Shown here piece after piece: positions 24,709-32,952 of a stretch of DNA of 54,666 bases. Origin of the DNA: an uncultured Alphaproteobacteria bacterium (GTDB lineage Bacteria > Pseudomonadota > Alphaproteobacteria > HIMB59). Position 1 is the first letter of the stretch; every line of letters starts with the position of its first letter. A program made the position numbers and the translations under genes. The stretch is taken from contig CABZOW010000004.1 of assembly GCA_902527525.1 (NCBI GenBank), positions 1-54,666 on the forward strand. Reading direction: 5' to 3'. The notes under the pieces were generated by a model. The model ran no database searches. It saw only the letters and a list, made by a program, of their open reading frames with translations, and was not told the DNA's origin.

Positions 24709-27260
24709 TAAGGAATATAAAGTCTGTTCACATGACTAATTGGCACACTAAAGTTTACCGTACGAACAGTATCTATCTTAAGAACCCATCCTTCAGGATT
24801 TTCTGAATTATCTCCACCAAGTTGTACGGATCCATTTTTATCTATATCGACCCTTATTCTATCATTATGTATATTAAAAATATTATCATTAAATATATTC
24901 ACAGTTTGTTCGAGAATTCTTTTAGTTAAATCTCTGCCTACACTTTGATGTTTAGATCTGATTAATTGTGCTGAGTTATAAACTTCCCTTAATTCTTTAT
25001 CTGAATATCTAGAATCACATATTTTATTTATTAAAATTAAATCACTATATTCCTCTGGACAATAAACATCACCGTACAGCCAATTGTGTAAAGTGTTTCT
25101 TGTTTTTTTAAAACCAATTTTTTGTAATTGAAATAAAATATCATCTGTGTCAAATCCTTGACCTGTATTAAATTTATTTTCTAACATATTTTTCCATTTT
25201 TCTGAATTTTTCTTCAAAACTTCATTTTCCTCATTGTTTGAAATCCTTTTAGTCTCTTCTTCATAAATTACTTTATCTCCGGTATTTCTTATAATTATTA
25301 TGTCATCGTATTGAAAATTTGATGAATTGACTTTAGATATCTCAAACTTCTCATCCTTCTCTTGATTAATGATTTTATAATCGTGATTTTGATAAAAATA
25401 GGCCATACCTCCGCACTGAAATTTTAGGAGTATTGGAATTACTTGCTCCTCATTTGATTGATAAGACTCAAAAATTGGCCTATCCAATAATTCATCTAAA
25501 TTTACAAGACGCATTTTATCGTCATCTAAAGATTGTTCGACTTTATCTTTAGATGAAATAGTTTCATATTTTTCACCAAAAATATTTATTTTCTCATTAT
25601 TGTTGCTATCAAATTTAACGAGTTCCAACCAAGCTTTTTTGGAAAAAAACTTTTTATAAAAATTATGTTCAAAATTATTACATAAAAATGTTATTTTTTT
25701 TGATAATTGTGAGAAAATAATCTTGTGAAGATAATCTCTTTTTATGTAGCAACACACTAACATTGACTCAAAAGTAGGTAAATCTTGGGTTTTATTTAAA
25801 ATATTCTTTAAGGTTAAAAAGGTGCAATTTGGATATTTGTTTTTTAATTGGTCATTAAAGTTAAAATTATTTGGTATTATAACCAGTGTATCTTGATTAT
25901 TTATTCTTAAAAATTCGTTTATTTCCATTATTTTATTCTCAAAAAATATATTTTTTTTAAAAAACTCTTTAATTAGTGAGTTTATTTTTTCAAAAGAGGA
26001 TATTTTGTTGGTATCGAGATCAAATTTTTTTATCTCTAATATTTCAGAGAATATTTGAATTGATTGTTTAGCTAATTTAAATTTTTCATTATTTTCGATA
26101 TCAATTAAATCATTTGATCTAAATATAGTATTTGTAAGTTTAGATAAAATTTCTCTTTCTTCTTCACCAAAGTTTTTTAAATCTTTTGTTAGTTCAAAAT
26201 ACAAATTACATATTTTGTCAAAATCAGAGTCTATATATTTAACAAAATTGTAATCAAATTCCTTATAATCAGAAATACGTTTTGAAATTGATTTTTCAAA
26301 ATTAGTATTTGAATTGATTAAAGTATTCTCTGTATTCCTATCATTGCCATACAATAAGTAATGGAAATTTTGTTTTTTTATTAAATTAATTTGATTTATT
26401 TGATTAGGGTGAATAAATAGAATTATTTTATTGTTTTGAGTAAATCTATCCACCCAAGTATCTTTATTAACAAGGGAGTTTATATTATTCACAAATAGAG
26501 TTTGATTGTGATCTGCTAGTTCAAGATTCTTAAGACTATTTGTATATTCAAATACAGTCGCATTATCAAAAATCTGATCCTTATACTTGTAATGAGTTCT
26601 TAGACTTTTTTTGTTTATGAAAGATAACGGAAATTCATTGATATAAATTTTCTTTGCTTGGTCATTTTGGAAGTAATAAGTATCCAAAAAGTCTAAGTGA
26701 TTATGTTTCTTGTTTCTATTAATCAAAAATATATTTTCTTCTGTGAGATTTTCAAAGTTATAATTATTTTCTTCTTTGAAAAAATCTTCCAACTTATTAA
26801 TGTTTTTTTTATTTTTGAAAGAGGGAAATTTAGAATTTCCTTTGGGTGCTGACCTATTTGTTCGAACGATTTTATTTTTTTCATTTAGCAAGTGCTTATT
26901 TATCTCTTTGGAATTAACATCACTGATATAAATTCTATTGAAATATTGATTCATACCTTGACCTACTTGAGGAATTTGTTCTGTAACATAATTATGAAAT
27001 ATGAATATTTCGTTGTTAAATGGTTCGATGTAGCAATTATCTCCTTGACGAGGAAATTCCTTATTATGATTAGAAGTGTTGAGTGATTGAGAGAGAGAAT
27101 ATAAATAAAAAACGTTATAGAAATCTTTTTCATTCAATGGCAAAATTATTGAAATTTTATTTGAATTAGAATTCTTTATTAAAGACACTAATTCTGTGTA
27201 AATTTTATCGTAATTATCGAGGCATATATTCTCTTTATTTTGAATTTTCAAAGACTGCAT
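24708..27260 (-). CDS. DrmE-like protein, first gene of the defence operon
   Basis: An 850-residue protein with no classical catalytic motif. The N-terminal part (residues 1-200) has short hydrophobic strands (ISIILPLNEKDFYNVFYLYSL, IFIFHNYV) that look Rossmann- or NTPase-like without a P-loop. The middle is rich in Asn and Lys. The C-terminal 200 residues carry a Trp-rich segment, WKNMLENKF..G.....DILFQLQKIGFKKTRNTLHNWLYGDVYCP, and a final HVNRLYIP. Size, operon position ahead of drmA and drmB, and the general plan agree with DrmE of class 2 DISARM, whose function is unknown. The equation with DrmE is an inference from context and rough pattern. The start at 27260 lies 36 bases from a GTGAAA-N14-TTTCAC operator. 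Confidence 0.6.
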   Translation of the reverse strand: MQSLKIQNKENICLDNYDKIYTELVSLIKNSNSNKISIILPLNEKDFYNVFYLYSLSQSLNTSNHNKEFPRQGDNCYIEPFNNEIFIFHNYVTEQIPQVGQGMNQYFNRIYISDVNSKEINKHLLNEKNKIVRTNRSAPKGNSKFPSFKNKKNINKLEDFFKEENNYNFENLTEENIFLINRNKKHNHLDFLDTYYFQNDQAKKIYINEFPLSFINKKSLRTHYKYKDQIFDNATVFEYTNSLKNLELADHNQTLFVNNINSLVNKDTWVDRFTQNNKIILFIHPNQINQINLIKKQNFHYLLYGNDRNTENTLINSNTNFEKSISKRISDYKEFDYNFVKYIDSDFDKICNLYFELTKDLKNFGEEEREILSKLTNTIFRSNDLIDIENNEKFKLAKQSIQIFSEILEIKKFDLDTNKISSFEKINSLIKEFFKKNIFFENKIMEINEFLRINNQDTLVIIPNNFNFNDQLKNKYPNCTFLTLKNILNKTQDLPTFESMLVCCYIKRDYLHKIIFSQLSKKITFLCNNFEHNFYKKFFSKKAWLELVKFDSNNNEKINIFGEKYETISSKDKVEQSLDDDKMRLVNLDELLDRPIFESYQSNEEQVIPILLKFQCGGMAYFYQNHDYKIINQEKDEKFEISKVNSSNFQYDDIIIIRNTGDKVIYEEETKRISNNEENEVLKKNSEKWKNMLENKFNTGQGFDTDDILFQLQKIGFKKTRNTLHNWLYGDVYCPEEYSDLILINKICDSRYSDKELREVYNSAQLIRSKHQSVGRDLTKRILEQTVNIFNDNIFNIHNDRIRVDIDKNGSVQLGGDNSENPEGWVLKIDTVRTVNFSVPISHVNRLYIP

Positions 27261-27296
27261 TTTTATTAATTAAATAATCATAAATTAAATTGTGAT

Positions 27297-27330
27297 TTTA
27301 GTGAAAAAAAAGATTTACTATTTCACTAAA
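27297..27330. promoter_or_regulatory. Inverted-repeat operator A, at the defence operon promoter
   Basis: Perfect 10-bp half-sites TTTAGTGAAA (27297-27306) and TTTCACTAAA (27321-27330) are separated by 14 bases. The element lies 36 to 70 bases upstream of the DrmE-like gene, where a repressor would block the promoter. The same core with the same spacing occurs at 32306-32339 and 32915-32948. The centres of the GTGAAA and TTTCAC boxes are 20 bp apart, two turns of the helix, which suits a dimer or a pair of dimers on one face. Confidence 0.7.
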
Positions 27331-27382
27331 TAATGACATTAAAAGTTATTGTGACTCTTATATATTTTTAGTTAAGCGCCCA

Positions 27383-28075
27383 TTATTTTTTTATGGTACT
27401 TAATTTTTGTAATTTTAAATTAGAAATTAAATTTTTATTAATAAACAATCTGAAAAAAACAAGAATTAGTAAAAAAGATGAGATTTCTAAAACTATAGAA
27501 AAAAGTAAATAAATTTGTTTATTATTATTCGCATTATTAATTTCAATGTTTAGATTATCAATTTCTCCTAAAGTAGCACCTGCTTCTTTTTGCAAAACTC
27601 TATAAAATTTCATAATTTCGTATAAATAATCTTCAAAAATGGAATAACTAGATAAATTTTCAACTTCTAATTCTTCAATATTTTTTTTTAAATTTTCGAA
27701 ATTTCTAATGGTGGTTTGATCTATAAACTCTTTTACATATTTATTTGAAATCACTATTTCCATAAAATTTGAAGTATAAAATTTCAAATTAGATAATAAA
27801 TCATCACTAAATAATCTAAAATTTAATGACATCTGAATTGATTCTAAATACTCACTGTTTAAAGATGTAAGCGAAAAATAAGAGGATTGTATATTTTGAA
27901 ATTTATTATTTAACTCTGGTATTCTTTCCTGCATATTTCTAATATTCCCCTCTGCTTGAACAACATATTGCTGAATTGCCAAAGATCCAAATTGTAAAAC
28001 ACCAGCTATGATCAAAATTATAAATCCTCTTTTACTAATTTTACTAAACTTCTTCACTACTTCTAATATCCACAA
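27383..28075 (-). CDS. Membrane protein with two TM segments and a long helical extracytoplasmic domain
   Basis: A 230-residue protein. TM1 is at about residues 16-34 (GFIILIIAGVLQFGSLAI) and TM2 at about 190-212 (LLFSIVLEISSFLLILVFF). The 155 residues between are predicted helical, with heptad-like patterns (residues 40-65 and 125-150), probably outside the cytoplasm. The architecture is the same as that of the 250-residue protein encoded upstream, whose 3' end it overlaps by 32 bases, so the two are likely partners or old paralogues. The fold recalls the sensor part of chemoreceptor-like proteins but no signalling domain follows. It is the last gene of the channel/protease operon. Confidence 0.6.
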   Translation of the reverse strand: MWILEVVKKFSKISKRGFIILIIAGVLQFGSLAIQQYVVQAEGNIRNMQERIPELNNKFQNIQSSYFSLTSLNSEYLESIQMSLNFRLFSDDLLSNLKFYTSNFMEIVISNKYVKEFIDQTTIRNFENLKKNIEELEVENLSSYSIFEDYLYEIMKFYRVLQKEAGATLGEIDNLNIEINNANNNKQIYLLFSIVLEISSFLLILVFFRLFINKNLISNLKLQKLSTIKK

Positions 28076-28796
28076 ACTGAATTACGATGAAGATTAATAA
28101 TTGCAAAACAAATGAAATTAAAATGATATTTGTCGATAATTGAGATGTTTCATTTTTTTTTAAATTGAGATCTATTATTTTTTTATCGACTTCATTTTTA
28201 GCAGATTGAAATATACTTAAAGCATTTTCAAGTAAGCCCCTAGTTTCAAAAATAGAGTCTATTAAATTTCTTTGAAAAGTTCTGAAGTCAGTATTAGGAT
28301 TTTCACTATTAAAATCAATACTTTTAAGAACTTCAACTGCTTTATTATACCCCTCCTCTAATTCTTCAATATCATATTTAGATAATTGTTCATTTGTGAA
28401 ATTGTATTTCATATCTCTCGCTGAATTTTTAAGTTGCGTTGGCATTTGATTAAGAATTTGGAAAATTCTAAATGTTATTGTTTGTTCTCGATCAATTTCT
28501 TTTTCGAATGTTTCATAGGTAATATTTATAATGTCAGAAGTTTGAGTAAATCTCCTATCCGATTTATGAAGGTTTTCACTAATTAACTGAACCCATTGAT
28601 TGTAAATTCTTTGTTTTGTTTGTTCTTTTGAGATTTGTAAAGAAATATCATTTATTTTAATTTCATAGCTAATTGAGATTATTGAGGCGATCAGTGCAAA
28701 AACTGTTAAAAAAATTGCAAGGTCAACAACTCTTTTTAAAGTTGAGTAATCAAAAAAGTTTATAGAATTTTTAAGATGAACTAATCTTAATCTCAA
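28044..28796 (-). CDS. Membrane protein with two TM segments and a long helical extracytoplasmic domain
   Basis: A 250-residue protein with TM1 at about residues 25-46 (VDLAIFLTVFALIASIISISY) and TM2 at about 218-240 (STNIILISFVLQLLIFIVIQF). About 170 helical residues between them are rich in Gln, Lys and Glu, including a probable coiled coil near 180-212 (FQSAKNEVDKKIIDLNLKKNE). It shares this plan with the next protein (27383-28075), and the genes overlap by 32 bases. No enzymatic motif is seen. In the operon it follows a secreted protein, a PrsW-like protease and a pLGIC homologue, so a membrane-complex role is plausible. Confidence 0.6.
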   Translation of the reverse strand: MRLRLVHLKNSINFFDYSTLKRVVDLAIFLTVFALIASIISISYEIKINDISLQISKEQTKQRIYNQWVQLISENLHKSDRRFTQTSDIINITYETFEKEIDREQTITFRIFQILNQMPTQLKNSARDMKYNFTNEQLSKYDIEELEEGYNKAVEVLKSIDFNSENPNTDFRTFQRNLIDSIFETRGLLENALSIFQSAKNEVDKKIIDLNLKKNETSQLSTNIILISFVLQLLIFIVIQFVDIRSSEEV

Positions 28797-28800
28797 ATAA

Positions 28801-29388
28801 TTACTGTCGGAAAGGGTCTCTTGAAGACGGTTTTTTTAATTTTCTTTTCATATTAATACTATTTCTTGAAGTTCCAACTTCAGCAACAAGTTCCTGACAT
28901 TGTGCGAGAGAAACTGCTGCGTTATAACTACCATCTAAAACTAAACCTAGTAAATCTCTGTCATTATATGTGAATCTAATTGAGTCCATCTTTGCAAAGG
29001 TTACAAGAAATTCTGCTCCAACTACAAACTCTATACCTTTATGATCACCATAGCTCACTACTTCTGCTTCACCAATCCACTTATCAGCAAATGGTTCAAA
29101 AATTACACCCATTTCATGGATATCTCCAACTTGTAGGCTACTCCATAAAGGGTTCACAAGATGCAAATAAACATTTTCAGCGTTTTGTCTGTTATCAACA
29201 TAAACTGAGAGCATTTCTCCTCCTTCATATACTGGTGAAGATGTATAGCAGCCAAAATTTAGATGGGGAAGTATACCAATTTCCCAGCCACCGATTTCAT
29301 CATAAAAAATGGGATCATCATTACTGGCAGAATACAATGATGAAAAGTTTGTAGTCATCAAAAAGAGCAATAATAAAATTAATTTCAT
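28801..29388 (-). CDS. Secreted protein of unknown function
   Basis: A 195-residue protein with a clear signal peptide (residues 1-21, LILLLLFLMTTNFSSLYSA). The mature part is beta-rich (GGWEIGILPHLNFGCYTSS, YVDNRQNAENVYLHL, IEFVVGAEFLVTF, SIRFTYNDRDLLGLVLDGSYNAAVSLAQC) and has two cysteines, C47 and C166, that could form a disulfide. The C-terminal 20 residues are basic. The final '-DGSYNAAVSLAQCQ' segment resembles the ends of small periplasmic proteins that pair a helix with a late Cys. It overlaps the stop of the PrsW gene by one base. It may be a soluble periplasmic partner of the channel. Confidence 0.6.
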   Translation of the reverse strand: MKLILLLLFLMTTNFSSLYSASNDDPIFYDEIGGWEIGILPHLNFGCYTSSPVYEGGEMLSVYVDNRQNAENVYLHLVNPLWSSLQVGDIHEMGVIFEPFADKWIGEAEVVSYGDHKGIEFVVGAEFLVTFAKMDSIRFTYNDRDLLGLVLDGSYNAAVSLAQCQELVAEVGTSRNSINMKRKLKKPSSRDPFRQ

Positions 29389-30203
29389 TAATTTATAAAA
29401 CCAAAAATTATTGCAATTAACAATGAAAAAATAAATCCCACTAATGAAATTTTAATAAAATCTTTATAAAGTGAATTTGTAGTCTCGTATTTGAACTTAT
29501 AGGTTTCTAGCTTTGGTAAGAAAATTAAGCAACCTGTAATTAATATTATGTCAAAACCAAAAATATAATAGTCAACATAATTTTCAAATAATACTTTACT
29601 GTCAAATGTGTAATTATGCAAGCCATGCAAAAATATAGGTACCACTAATGATAGAGAAAGAATTATATTTTTTTTAAATTTTACTAATCTTGACTTCGCA
29701 ATAAGAATACCCATTATAATTCCTAAAGACACATGCCCTATTAAAGCCCACCATCTATTTTCAATAAATTTAATCATTGGCTCCAAACCATAGTAGTCGT
29801 AAATAAGGTAATTATAATTTTCTGCAACAGCATAGCCCAAACCAACTGTTACCCCATAAATAACGCCATCTGATATTTCATCAAAGTACGTACTCTTATA
29901 AACAAATAAAAAAATAATTGAAAATTTTAAAAATTCTTCAAGAAAGGCTGCTCGAAAAAAAGCATTTAGGGAATAAAAATGCTGATTATCAAAATAATTT
30001 ACTAAAAAAGGATCTACAATAGTAATTAAAAGATCTAAAGGAATAATTATTATGTATGTCAATGCAAATGTTGAAAGAACCATCGTTATTGGTTCTTTGT
30101 TTTTTTCTCTAAGTAAAAATAAACCTATTAATAATATTGCAGGTATTATATTAAGCGATAAATAAAAAAAGCTAGGCGTATTATTTTGTAATATGGATAT
30201 CAT
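29388..30203 (-). CDS. PrsW-family intramembrane metalloprotease
   Basis: A 271-residue membrane protein with eight or so TM segments. The PrsW/CPBP-like residues are visible: FLEEFLKF at 88-95 supplies the double Glu and Lys, AVAENYNYL at 125-133 the second Glu/Asn, IGHVSLG at 155-161 a His, and LHGLHNY at 192-198 the last pair of His. PrsW in Bacillus cleaves an anti-sigma factor in the membrane, so this protease could process a membrane regulator or the neighbouring membrane proteins. The gene directly abuts the pLGIC homologue upstream (30204) and overlaps the secreted-protein gene by one base. It may release a signal from one of the 'TM - helix - TM' proteins of the same operon, but this is speculative. 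Confidence 0.82.
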   Translation of the reverse strand: MISILQNNTPSFFYLSLNIIPAILLIGLFLLREKNKEPITMVLSTFALTYIIIIPLDLLITIVDPFLVNYFDNQHFYSLNAFFRAAFLEEFLKFSIIFLFVYKSTYFDEISDGVIYGVTVGLGYAVAENYNYLIYDYYGLEPMIKFIENRWWALIGHVSLGIIMGILIAKSRLVKFKKNIILSLSLVVPIFLHGLHNYTFDSKVLFENYVDYYIFGFDIILITGCLIFLPKLETYKFKYETTNSLYKDFIKISLVGFIFSLLIAIIFGFIN

Positions 30204-31370
30204 TTATTTACTTAAATATATCAGCGCACCAATAACAGAACTTGATAAAATATAAGAAAATGGAGCTAATACTCTTAATTTTAGATCAATTGGATTAAAG
30301 TCTCCTGATAGTTTGTCTCTTCTATAATCATAATATGAATAAATTGTCACAAAAGTAGCTAAGCCAGAAAATAAATATGAAATTAGAATAAAAGAGTCGA
30401 GAATAGTTAAGCTATTTAACTTTGGAATATCCGCATTAACAGCAAAGTTGTATGCAATCAAAGCTAATAAGCATACTATGGAAACATTCAACTTCGCTTC
30501 TATCTCATTATTTCTAATCCAAAATACACTAAAGGATAGGAAAACTAAGAAAATTACGGGTATCATAATCTTTAATACATAGTAATTAAAATTTCTCTTA
30601 AAACTAAATTCATAGGTAATGTTTGCATACTGATCACCATTTAAAAATGTAAAAGGTTCCTCGTAAATATTATGTGAACTCAAATTAAATTCGTGTAATC
30701 CAGAGAGCTGGGATATTACTTTCTTGTTCCACTCAAGCTGAGATATTGGATTTTCTCCATAGAAGTCAGCAAATAACTGATCATAATTATCAATTAAATC
30801 ATCTGTACCAAGAGAAGGATATTCAAAGTTTAAAAAAACTTCTATTTCATCAAAAGGAAATTTTTTGTAATAATTTTCATTAACTATTTCTATTTCTTTT
30901 TCTTGTTGATATTCAAACAACCAATAACTTCCATCGTAACTTTGATCATTTGATACTTTAAATACATATAAATAATTATATTTTGTCTTAATATCTTTAT
31001 TTGTTCTTAAATCAGGTAAATAAACATGAATTCTTTCAAAAATTTTCTTAATTTGATCATCATTTGTAAATTCACATGACTCAGATGAAAGGTTTGGGTA
31101 ACGGTCATTAATATAAGACTCAAATGTTTCATTAGGATAGTAAAGAATTTGATTGTAGCCTATATTTGATTTTGATGATTGTTCAAAGATTTTCCATTTT
31201 TTGATAGCAACCTCAGTGGAAAGAACAAAACCTTTTTTAATAGAGGTATCTGAAATAATTGTCTCTGGATCTAATAAAATATTACATAAGTCATTTGATT
31301 TTAGATTTACTGGAACCAGCAAAATGTACGATGTGATTAATATCCAAATATATTTATAAAAATTGCTCAC
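30204..31370 (-). CDS. Pentameric ligand-gated ion channel (Cys-loop family) homologue
   Basis: A 388-residue protein with a signal peptide (1-24) and an extracellular ligand-binding domain to about residue 260. The 'FPFD' motif of the loop that is the Cys-loop in animals lies at 171-174 (KKFPFDEIEVF); the cysteines are absent, as in other prokaryotic members. Four TM helices follow: M1 262-285 with the conserved Pro (MIPVIFLVF), M2 about 293-311 (the pore helix, LNVSIVCLLALIAYNF), M3 322-346 and M4 365-386. Relatives such as GLIC and ELIC gate on protons or small amines. The domain before residue 165 is longer than in GLIC and of unknown ligand. The gene heads the stretch with the PrsW protease. 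Confidence 0.85.
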   Translation of the reverse strand: MSNFYKYIWILITSYILLVPVNLKSNDLCNILLDPETIISDTSIKKGFVLSTEVAIKKWKIFEQSSKSNIGYNQILYYPNETFESYINDRYPNLSSESCEFTNDDQIKKIFERIHVYLPDLRTNKDIKTKYNYLYVFKVSNDQSYDGSYWLFEYQQEKEIEIVNENYYKKFPFDEIEVFLNFEYPSLGTDDLIDNYDQLFADFYGENPISQLEWNKKVISQLSGLHEFNLSSHNIYEEPFTFLNGDQYANITYEFSFKRNFNYYVLKIMIPVIFLVFLSFSVFWIRNNEIEAKLNVSIVCLLALIAYNFAVNADIPKLNSLTILDSFILISYLFSGLATFVTIYSYYDYRRDKLSGDFNPIDLKLRVLAPFSYILSSSVIGALIYLSK

Positions 31371-31418
31371 AAAAACAGGTCATTTGATTTATAAGTCTTT
31401 AAATATACTATTTGTATT

Positions 31419-31727
31419 TTAAAATAGCCAAGAATTATCGCATCCTGATACCCAAGATTTAACCTCATCCCCAGAAGATTGATAATCAGGAAATATTTCT
31501 AATATCAAACTATTGTTGAATATTACTTCACTTTGAGAATTACAAATATCCTTTGTCTTAAAAAGATCTGGAAAATAAATTTTATACCAACTATTGCTTC
31601 CTTGGCAGTTATCGCCTGCCAAGGTTGAAGACACGTAATAATTACATAAGAATGCTTTATATTCTTTTGCATAAGAAAAGGAATTTAAAGAAATCATAAT
31701 AATGATTAGGGTAAATATTTTTTTCAT
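31419..31727 (-). CDS. Small secreted cysteine-containing protein
   Basis: A 102-residue protein with a signal peptide ending near residue 20 (IFTLIIIMISLNSFSYA). Four Cys of the mature part (about residues 28, 41, 62 and 95) may form two disulfides. Short aromatic motifs (CNYYVSSTL, WYKIYFPDLF, SWVSGCDNSWLF) suggest a small beta-rich domain. No family is recognised. It lies three bases after the small membrane protein gene and 48 bases before the pLGIC gene on the same strand, so it belongs to the same transcription unit; it might be a soluble modulator of the channel. Confidence 0.5.
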   Translation of the reverse strand: MKKIFTLIIIMISLNSFSYAKEYKAFLCNYYVSSTLAGDNCQGSNSWYKIYFPDLFKTKDICNSQSEVIFNNSLILEIFPDYQSSGDEVKSWVSGCDNSWLF

Positions 31728-31730
31728 GAC

Positions 31731-32063
31731 TTAAAAGCTTGTAATAGTTACGAATAAAAACAAGATAGCTTTAATTAGCCTACTAAGAACACATAGATGC
31801 AATATAAAAGTTATAAATCCATGTGACTCATGCTTAATATTTGATTGGTACAGACCAACGCATGTGTAAATCATAAAGGCAGTCATCAAAGAAAATGATA
31901 TTTGGTTTGGTATATAGTCCATAGATATTCCAAGTAAACCAGTAACTAAAATACTTAGGAAAACAAAAATCCCCCAGAAAGATGTGCCTATACCTAATTC
32001 TCCTCTCCAGTAAGACAAGAAGAAATTATCAGCAGGTTTTTTCATAGAAATATTATAGGTCAT
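31731..32063 (-). CDS. Small integral membrane protein with an N-terminal SYWRGELGIGTSFW motif
   Basis: A 110-residue protein with about three or four TM segments (residues about 27-46, 55-75 and 85-108). Just before the first is FFLSYWRGELGIGTSFWG, a motif ('WRGE.....SFW') I recall at the start of many small uncharacterised alphaproteobacterial membrane proteins. Function is unknown. The start abuts the stop of the HTH gene (32064), so it is translated from the same message. It precedes the secreted Cys protein and the pLGIC gene and may be part of one membrane assembly. Confidence 0.55.
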   Translation of the reverse strand: MTYNISMKKPADNFFLSYWRGELGIGTSFWGIFVFLSILVTGLLGISMDYIPNQISFSLMTAFMIYTCVGLYQSNIKHESHGFITFILHLCVLSRLIKAILFLFVTITSF

Positions 32064-32261
32064 TTATACTCCCTCCTTCAATTGTTTCTCACAGAATTTG
32101 TCAATGTCAGCCATAACATATCTGACTTTGCCATTAAATAGTCTCTTAAATTTAGGACCTTGTCCTGTCTTCCTCCAATACCTTAACGTGTGATATGGTA
32201 TGTCTAAATAACTAGCAAGACTTTTTTCGTTTAAATGTGTGTTTATTTTTTTAGTTTTCAT
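32064..32261 (-). CDS. AlpA/excisionase-like helix-turn-helix DNA-binding protein
   Basis: A 65-residue protein. It carries a MerR/AlpA-like winged HTH: LNEKSLASYLDIPYHTLRYWRKTGQGPKF is the helix-turn-helix with its Arg/Lys-rich wing start, and VRYVMADIDKFCEKQL is the second strand-helix pair of the HTH_17 type. Proteins of this size regulate integrase or excision in mobile elements, or a nearby operon. It heads the channel/protease operon and its promoter region (32262-32334) contains operator B, so it may be the autoregulator of this set and of the defence operon. That is an inference; the 153-residue protein at 32953 is the other candidate. Confidence 0.72.
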   Translation of the reverse strand: MKTKKINTHLNEKSLASYLDIPYHTLRYWRKTGQGPKFKRLFNGKVRYVMADIDKFCEKQLKEGV

Positions 32262-32305
32262 TATTTTCTCCTTATTTAATATATTTAGTTATGTTATGAA
32301 AAACT

Positions 32306-32339
32306 TTTAGTGAAATTTAAAATTTTTATTTTCACTAAT
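32306..32339. promoter_or_regulatory. Inverted-repeat operator B, at the channel operon promoter
   Basis: Half-sites TTTAGTGAAA (32306-32315) and TTTCACTAAT (32330-32339) are separated by 14 bases, with one base differing from a perfect repeat. It lies 44 to 78 bases upstream of the HTH gene that begins the channel/protease operon and overlaps the last codons of the upstream unknown gene (stop at 32335). Core and spacing are identical to operators A and C. Confidence 0.7.
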
Positions 32340-32871
32340 GTACAGTGATTATTTCTTTTTCTAATTGGTGAATATATAAATCAAATTCGTCTAATACTTC
32401 ATCAAAAAGATTTTGAACATATTTTCTAGAGTATATGTGATTTTTTTTTAATTCTTTTTCATTGTGTTTTTTTATGTATTTATTTGCCCTAACGGCAAGT
32501 AAATAATAAAAATGGTATTTAGTTAAATAGTCATACAAATTATTTCTATGGCATACTTTGGTTATAACGATAAATAACCAACTAAGCTCTTTGTGAAAAT
32601 GTGTAACAATATAATTATAACCCCTGGGGTCATTTTTAAATTTTTTCATATCGTTAGGAGATACAATACCAGTATCTGCACCACCCCATTTTTTATCATG
32701 CTTGTTTTTAGACTTAGCTATTTCCTTATAAACCACATCAAGATTAAGTCTGGAATTTATTAAATTTAAATCTCTTTTTGCATTTGTTATTTGAGGTATG
32801 TATTTAGGTTTCTTAGACTCGTCACCTTCTTCAAAATAATCAGTAATATCAATAATTTTTCCTTTTTTCAT
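32335..32871 (-). CDS. Hypothetical helical protein in the regulatory region
   Basis: A 178-residue protein rich in Lys, Asn and aromatic residues and mostly helical. The N-terminus (KKGKIIDITDYFEEGDE) looks like a short strand plus a charged helix. Residues 80-130 are hydrophobic (YIVTHFHKELSWLFIVITKVCHRNNLYDYL). No domain is recognised. It diverges from the 153-residue regulator-like gene across a 81-base region that contains operator C, so it is likely controlled by that operator. It may be a nuclear component of the system or an accessory of a mobile element; nothing visible decides. Confidence 0.5.
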   Translation of the reverse strand: MKKGKIIDITDYFEEGDESKKPKYIPQITNAKRDLNLINSRLNLDVVYKEIAKSKNKHDKKWGGADTGIVSPNDMKKFKNDPRGYNYIVTHFHKELSWLFIVITKVCHRNNLYDYLTKYHFYYLLAVRANKYIKKHNEKELKKNHIYSRKYVQNLFDEVLDEFDLYIHQLEKEIITVH

Positions 32872-32914
32872 ATAATCAGTCCTAGTTGAAAGTATGTGTC
32901 AAAGATGATTAAAT

Positions 32915-32948
32915 TAAAGTGAAAAAGATTATAGTTTATTTCACATAA
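32915..32948. promoter_or_regulatory. Inverted-repeat operator C, between the divergent regulator genes
   Basis: Half-sites TAAAGTGAAA (32915-32924) and TTTCACATAA (32939-32948) are separated by 14 bases. The outer bases differ from operators A and B, but the core GTGAAA-N14-TTTCAC is identical. The site lies 43 bases upstream of the 178-residue gene start and ends 4 bases before the ATG of the 153-residue gene, so it could regulate both and give autoregulation of the latter. Confidence 0.65.
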
Positions 32949-32952
32949 GAAA

